From Candidatus Bathyarchaeota archaeon (GTDB lineage: Archaea; Thermoproteota; Bathyarchaeia; RBG-16-48-13; GCA-020355125): a stretch of DNA of 10,429 nt. Positions 6,890-10,429 of this stretch are shown here, in pieces. The notes beneath the pieces were generated by a model. That model did not search any database, was not told the origin of the DNA, and saw only the letters and a program-made list of their open reading frames with translations. The translations under genes and the position numbers were made by a program. Within the stretch, counting starts at the first letter, position 1. The number at the start of each line of letters is the position of its first letter. The stretch lies in assembly GCA_030617005.1 (NCBI GenBank), contig JAUWWH010000010.1, positions 1 through 10,429 of the forward strand, written 5' to 3'.

Positions 6890-6907
6890 TTAAATATAAA
6901 TATTTAA
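6890..6907 (+). promoter_or_regulatory. TATA-like palindrome, probable mat promoter
   Basis: TTAAATATAAATATTTAA is an 18-base inverted repeat (8-bp arms, 2-base spacer) centred about 46 bases before the ATG at 6945. A start site about 25 bases downstream would give a short leader of about 20 bases that contains the GGAG ribosome site at 6937-6940. Confidence 0.45.
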
Positions 6908-6944
6908 ATAATTGACTGAGAGGCGCTGTACAACACGGAGTTAG

Positions 6945-8165
6945 ATGAGGATGGAGAGAAATATAACTATTCAAAAAATTACTCAGACACCTATAGAGGA
7001 GCGGTTTATTGAAATTATTGAGAGGAAGGGGCGGGGACATCCAGACTACATTGCGGATTCAATTTCTGAAGTCGTTTCTGTGGCTCTATGTAAGTATTAT
7101 AAGAAAAAATTTGGCGTCATATTTCATCATAATGTTGATAAGGCGCTTGTCGTAGGAGGTAGAGCGAATCCGTTTTTTGGTGGGGGAGAAGTTTGTGAAC
7201 CGATTCAGATTATTGTTGCAGGTAGAGCGGTCATAGAGGTTTTAGAAGATGGGAAAGTAATACCAATTCCTATCGGCAGTATCGTTTTAGAAGCAATGAA
7301 TGGTTTTCTTGAAAAAAACTTTCGTTTCCTTAACAGAGATCAACATGTAATCTGTAACTATATGATTAGACGTGGCTCAGTAGACTTGATTACTACCTTT
7401 GATGCAGACCAAGTAATGCCTCTGTCCAATGATACGTCTTTCGGTGTAGGTTATGCCCCCTTAAGCCAAACGGAGAGAGTTGTTTTTGAGACAGAAATGT
7501 ATTTGAATTCTGATCTAGTTAAGAAGGAACTTCCAGGGATTGGTGAGGATATTAAAGTTATGGGTCTTCGGCAGGATAAACACATAGATTTGACCATTTC
7601 AGCGCCGCAGATTAGTAGTTTAACACCTGATCTTGAACATTATCTCTCAATAAAAGAAGAGATAAAAGATCGTGTTGCAGACTTTGGAGTTGAAATAACG
7701 ACATATCCTATTGATGTTTTTGTTAATACTGCAGATGTGCCTGAAAGAAATGTTGTATACCTTACTGTAACTGGGACATCGGCTGAGCAAGGAGATGATG
7801 GTAATACGGGTAGGGGAAACCGTGTCAATGGTTTGATCACGCCCGGCAGACCTATGTCTCTTGAGGCAACGGCTGGAAAGAACCCTGTCAATCATGTTGG
7901 AAAGATTTACAATGTTCTAGCTAATCAGATTGCAAATAAAATCTATGAGGAAGTCAAAGGGATACAAGAGATCTACATAAAGATTTTGAGCCAGATAGGT
8001 AAACCAATAGATCACCCACTGGTTGCAGATGCTCAACTTATTTTAGAAAAAGGAATATTTTTAAAAGAGATCAATAATGACATCAAAAGCATCGTAGATG
8101 AAGAGTTGGCTAATATTAAGCAGATAACTAGTGCAATAATAGAGGGTAAAGTCAAATTATTCTAA
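6945..8165 (+). CDS. mat: S-adenosylmethionine synthetase, archaeal type
   Basis: Makes S-adenosylmethionine from ATP and methionine; cytoplasmic. The 406-residue length is typical of the archaeal family, which differs strongly in sequence from bacterial and eukaryotic MetK. Diagnostic motifs are ERKGRGHPDYIAD (residues 26-38), HHNVDKALVVGG (61-72), FGGGEVCEPI soon after, GNTGRGNRVNG (286-296) and the conserved block ITPGRP...GKNPVNHVGKIYN that follows. GGAG at 6937-6940 sits 4 bases before the ATG at 6945; a second in-frame ATG at 6951 lies 10 bases from it and could be the true start. The gene stands alone between its own TATA-like palindrome and a pyrimidine-rich downstream tract. SAM is the cofactor of the NrdD activase, so the placement beside nrdD may be functional, although SAM has many other uses. 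Confidence 0.95.
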   Translation: MRMERNITIQKITQTPIEERFIEIIERKGRGHPDYIADSISEVVSVALCKYYKKKFGVIFHHNVDKALVVGGRANPFFGGGEVCEPIQIIVAGRAVIEVLEDGKVIPIPIGSIVLEAMNGFLEKNFRFLNRDQHVICNYMIRRGSVDLITTFDADQVMPLSNDTSFGVGYAPLSQTERVVFETEMYLNSDLVKKELPGIGEDIKVMGLRQDKHIDLTISAPQISSLTPDLEHYLSIKEEIKDRVADFGVEITTYPIDVFVNTADVPERNVVYLTVTGTSAEQGDDGNTGRGNRVNGLITPGRPMSLEATAGKNPVNHVGKIYNVLANQIANKIYEEVKGIQEIYIKILSQIGKPIDHPLVADAQLILEKGIFLKEINNDIKSIVDEELANIKQITSAIIEGKVKLF

Positions 8166-8176
8166 AAGACATCCCA

Positions 8177-8219
8177 TTTTCTTTCTCCTTAAATAAAAGG
8201 TTCGGTATCTTTTTCCCTT
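8177..8219 (+). terminator. pyrimidine-rich tracts after mat
   Basis: Two pyrimidine runs, TTTTCTTTCTCCTT (8177-8190) and TCTTTTTCCCTT (8208-8219), begin 12 bases after the mat stop. They fit archaeal-style termination at T-rich sequence. No hairpin is evident. Confidence 0.4.
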
Positions 8220-8256
8220 ATTATAAACAGTATAAACATTAGAGATTAATGCTGTG

Positions 8257-8271
8257 TAAGTAAATTTTTAT
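8257..8271 (+). promoter_or_regulatory. BRE/TATA-like element of pyrG
   Basis: TAAGTAAATTTTTAT has its T-rich TATA-like part centred about 27 bases before the pyrG ATG at 8295. That spacing would place the transcription start at or next to the ATG, giving a leaderless mRNA as is common in archaea. A weak GTGAG at 8279-8283 is the only ribosome-site candidate and is rather far from the ATG. Confidence 0.4.
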
Positions 8272-8294
8272 CTTTCATGTGAGTATTCCTTAGC

Positions 8295-9935
8295 ATGCGA
8301 ATATATCCAAAAAAGAAACCTAATTATATTTTTATTTCTGGTGGCGTGCTTAGTGGTTTAGGTAAGGGCATCACCACTGCCTCGATAGGACTTATTCTAA
8401 AATCTAAAGGATTCAAGGTAACAGCTATAAAAATTGATCCGTATATAAATTTTGATGCAGGTACTTTGAGGCCAACAGAACATGGTGAAGTGTGGGTAAC
8501 AGAGGATGGGGGAGAGATCGACCAAGATTTAGGTCACTATGAACGATTTCTTGGAGAAAAGTTAAGTAAAAACCACAACATTACAACCGGTCAAGTTTAT
8601 TATGCTGTCATCACGCGAGAACGTGCGGGTAATTATCTTGGAAAAACCGTACAACCAATCCCGCACATAACAGATGAAATTAAAAGAAGAATTACTACAT
8701 TAGTAGAAAAAGAAGGCGTCGAGTTTGTACTGATTGAAATAGGGGGGACCATTGGAGATTATGAAAATGTTCTCTTTCTCGAAGCAGCTAGACAGATGAA
8801 GTATGAAGGTCGGCGCGTTCTATTTGTACATGTAAGTTATCTTCCGGTATTAGGATCTACCGGAGAGATGAAGACAAAACCTACGCAACACTCGGTCAAA
8901 GCTTTGCAAGGGTTAGGCATTCAACCGGATTTCATAATTTGTAGATCGGAGCAGGAATTAGATGCGCCGAGAAGAGAGAAGGTTGCCCTTTTCTGCAGTG
9001 TAAAGAGTGAAGATATAATCGCAAATCCTGATGTTAAAAATATTTACGAGATTCCATTGAAGTTAGATGAACAAAAGATTGGTGATAAAATTTTAAATAA
9101 ACTTGCTCTTAAAGCAAAAAAGTCTGATTTATCTGATTGGAAGAAGTTTGTAGAAAAAATGAATAATGCAACAAAAGAAGTGAAAATTGGAATAGTGGGT
9201 AAATACTTCGATGTTGGTAAATACAAACTACGTGACTCTTATATTTCGGTTATTGAGGCAATTAAACATGCTGCTGGTGCAAATGATGTTCACCCTAAAA
9301 TGATGTGGATTGACGCAAAAGATTTAGAAAAGAAAAGTAAACTAAAAATATTGAACGAGGTTGATGGGATTATTGTACCAGGAGGTTTCGGATCTGAAGG
9401 AGTTGAGGGAAAGATTTTAGCGATTAAATACGCCCGTGTAAATGAGATCCCATTCTTGGGATTATGTTTCGGTTTTCAACTTGCTGTAGTTGAATATGCA
9501 AGAAACGTTTGTGGTTTAGAAGATGCAAATACAACCGAAGTGGATAGTGGAACAAAGATACCGGTTATTGATTTTCTACCCTGGCAAAAAGAGTTAATAA
9601 AACAATCGAAATATGGTGCAACTATGCGTTTAGGGGCTCAGGTAATAAGAATTAAAAAGAACACGCTTGCTTGGAAACTTTATGGTAATGACAGAGTTGT
9701 CGAACGTTTTCGTCACAGATACGAAATAAATCCAAAATATATTAATGAATTCGAAACCCATGGCTTCATTTTCTCAGGAGAGTCAGAAAAAGAGGAGGGA
9801 ATTATGCAAATCGGTGAACTGCCAGAGTATAAACATAAATTCTTTATTGGAACTCAGGCACATCCAGAATTCACATCACGCCCATTAAAACCTAATCCAT
9901 TATTCAATGGTTTCATAAGAGCATCTAGTAGATGA
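8295..9935 (+). CDS. pyrG: CTP synthase
   Basis: Converts UTP to CTP using ATP and glutamine-derived ammonia; cytoplasmic, last step of pyrimidine nucleotide synthesis. The 546 residues match the family length. The N-terminal synthetase domain (about 1-275) has the P-loop GGVLSGLGKGITT (residues 16-28), DGGEIDQDLGHYERF with metal-binding acids, the EIGGTIGD loop, and KTKPTQHSVKALQGLGIQPD. The C-terminal class I glutamine amidotransferase domain (about 295-546) has the VPGGFG oxyanion loop, nucleophile Cys391 in GLCFGFQ, MRLGAQ, RHRYE, and the His523/Glu525 pair of the catalytic triad in TQAHPEF. All catalytic residues are present. The ATG at 8295 is the only sensible start, a few residues before the conserved YIFISGG. 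Its product CTP is an NrdD substrate and it is classically inhibited by CTP and activated by GTP at the protein level. Confidence 0.97.
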   Translation: MRIYPKKKPNYIFISGGVLSGLGKGITTASIGLILKSKGFKVTAIKIDPYINFDAGTLRPTEHGEVWVTEDGGEIDQDLGHYERFLGEKLSKNHNITTGQVYYAVITRERAGNYLGKTVQPIPHITDEIKRRITTLVEKEGVEFVLIEIGGTIGDYENVLFLEAARQMKYEGRRVLFVHVSYLPVLGSTGEMKTKPTQHSVKALQGLGIQPDFIICRSEQELDAPRREKVALFCSVKSEDIIANPDVKNIYEIPLKLDEQKIGDKILNKLALKAKKSDLSDWKKFVEKMNNATKEVKIGIVGKYFDVGKYKLRDSYISVIEAIKHAAGANDVHPKMMWIDAKDLEKKSKLKILNEVDGIIVPGGFGSEGVEGKILAIKYARVNEIPFLGLCFGFQLAVVEYARNVCGLEDANTTEVDSGTKIPVIDFLPWQKELIKQSKYGATMRLGAQVIRIKKNTLAWKLYGNDRVVERFRHRYEINPKYINEFETHGFIFSGESEKEEGIMQIGELPEYKHKFFIGTQAHPEFTSRPLKPNPLFNGFIRASSR

Positions 9936-9940
9936 TTTCC

Positions 9941-9975
9941 ATCCATTTAACATTACACGTTGGATTTTTATTATT
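9941..9975 (+). terminator. weak hairpin plus T-rich tract after pyrG
   Basis: ATCC and AAC (9941-9951, with four unpaired bases between) can pair with GTTGGAT (9959-9965), and TTTTTATTATTT follows. It lies just after the pyrG stop at 9933-9935. The stem is short and bulged, so the T-rich tract may be the real signal. Confidence 0.3.
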
Positions 9976-10221
9976 TCCCTCAAGTTATCTTTTAGACCAT
10001 TACTGTAGGAAACAAAAATTGGGCGGATGATGACTTAATTGTCTCCTTGCAAGTAGTTCTCAAGTATGACAATAAAATGTTTTCTATACTGACAAGAGTG
10101 CTATTAAATTAATGAATATAAGTTGTGGGTTCATTAAGTGTCCTTCTTATAACAGAGTTTAGAACATAGAGCTTAGTATGTGATGCGATTACCCATATAA
10201 CAAACACTACTTCTGAATACG

Positions 10222-10419
10222 ATGCCTACTCAGGTTATTAGTTCCTATCCGAGCATAATAACATATATTACAATTAAAAGATTTAATGCAGGAGTGAGTT
10301 ATAGACAAAATTTCTTTAAAGTATCTATAGCAATACCATTATGTATAATTATTCTGAGTTATGCTCTTCAACACGCTATCTACTTTGTTACTTCTTGGTA
10401 TCTTCGCTCTTTCAAATAG
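10222..10419 (+). CDS. doubtful 65-residue ORF with a hydrophobic C-terminal half
   Basis: I do not recognise this sequence. The region from about residue 33 to 62 (VSIAIPLCIIILSYAL...FVTSWYL) is hydrophobic enough for one membrane span. No ribosome binding site precedes the ATG at 10222 and no clear TATA box is at leaderless distance. It may be chance in AT-rich DNA or a small membrane protein. Confidence 0.15.
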   Translation: MPTQVISSYPSIITYITIKRFNAGVSYRQNFFKVSIAIPLCIIILSYALQHAIYFVTSWYLRSFK

Positions 10420-10429
10420 ATCCCTGTGC

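Larger units (their letters stand above)
9936..10429. other. right-edge region without a convincing gene
   Basis: About 490 bases after pyrG. It holds a weak terminator-like hairpin (9941-9975) and a doubtful 65-codon ORF near the edge (10222-10419). I see no tRNA fold, no transposon ends and no repeat array. A C-box-like ATGATGA at 10027-10033 and CTGA at 10089-10092 were considered as a C/D sRNA and judged too weak. Confidence 0.5.

Noticed and set aside
8222..8239. Tandem repeat TATAAACAg/TATAAACAt before pyrG
   Set aside because: Only two 9-base units in AT-rich sequence; TATAAA could be a TATA box, but it is about 65 bases from the ATG and the element at 8257-8271 is better placed.
10027..10092. 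A C/D box sRNA (C box ATGATGA, D box CTGA, 66 bases)
   Set aside because: The internal D' and C' boxes are poor matches with wrong spacing (guide regions of about 25 and 19 bases rather than about 12), and the flanks do not form a terminal stem. RNA data would be needed.

Overview
The window looks like part of an archaeal chromosome, most likely from an anaerobe. Three things point there: an archaeal-type S-adenosylmethionine synthetase (a family distinct in sequence from bacterial MetK), an oxygen-sensitive class III ribonucleotide reductase of archaeal style, and a winged-helix protein preceded by TATA-like AT-rich sequence rather than bacterial -35/-10 boxes. The DNA is AT-rich. I cannot name the lineage; an uncultivated archaeon (for example Asgard or Bathyarchaeia-like) would fit, but that is a guess.

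Layout: all five confident genes lie on the + strand and are separated by gaps of about 130 to 460 bases, so each probably has its own promoter. In order: (1) the 3' 90% of a 2-isopropylmalate synthase gene (leuA) cut by the left edge; (2) a gap of about 400 bases with a doubtful 26-codon ORF, an AT-rich inverted repeat and a TATA-like region; (3) a 745-residue protein made of an ArsR-like winged helix-turn-helix, an ATP-cone and a class III ribonucleotide reductase (NrdD) body that has lost the catalytic cysteines and the glycyl-radical loop; (4) a long leader or promoter region with palindromes; (5) a complete, catalytically normal NrdD; (6) archaeal SAM synthetase (mat); (7) CTP synthase (pyrG); (8) about 490 bases with no convincing gene at the right edge.

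How they fit: NrdD makes deoxynucleotides from NTPs, CTP synthase supplies CTP, one of its substrates, and SAM synthetase supplies SAM, which the NrdD activase (NrdG, not in this window) needs to form the glycyl radical. The most interesting item is the dead NrdD fused to a DNA-binding domain directly upstream of the live nrdD. Its retained ATP-cone suggests a nucleotide-sensing transcription factor, in effect an archaeal analogue of bacterial NrdR built from the enzyme itself. The domain losses are read directly from the sequence; the regulatory role is inference. An exact 14-base palindrome with a nearby second copy of its half lies in the nrdD upstream region and is a candidate operator.
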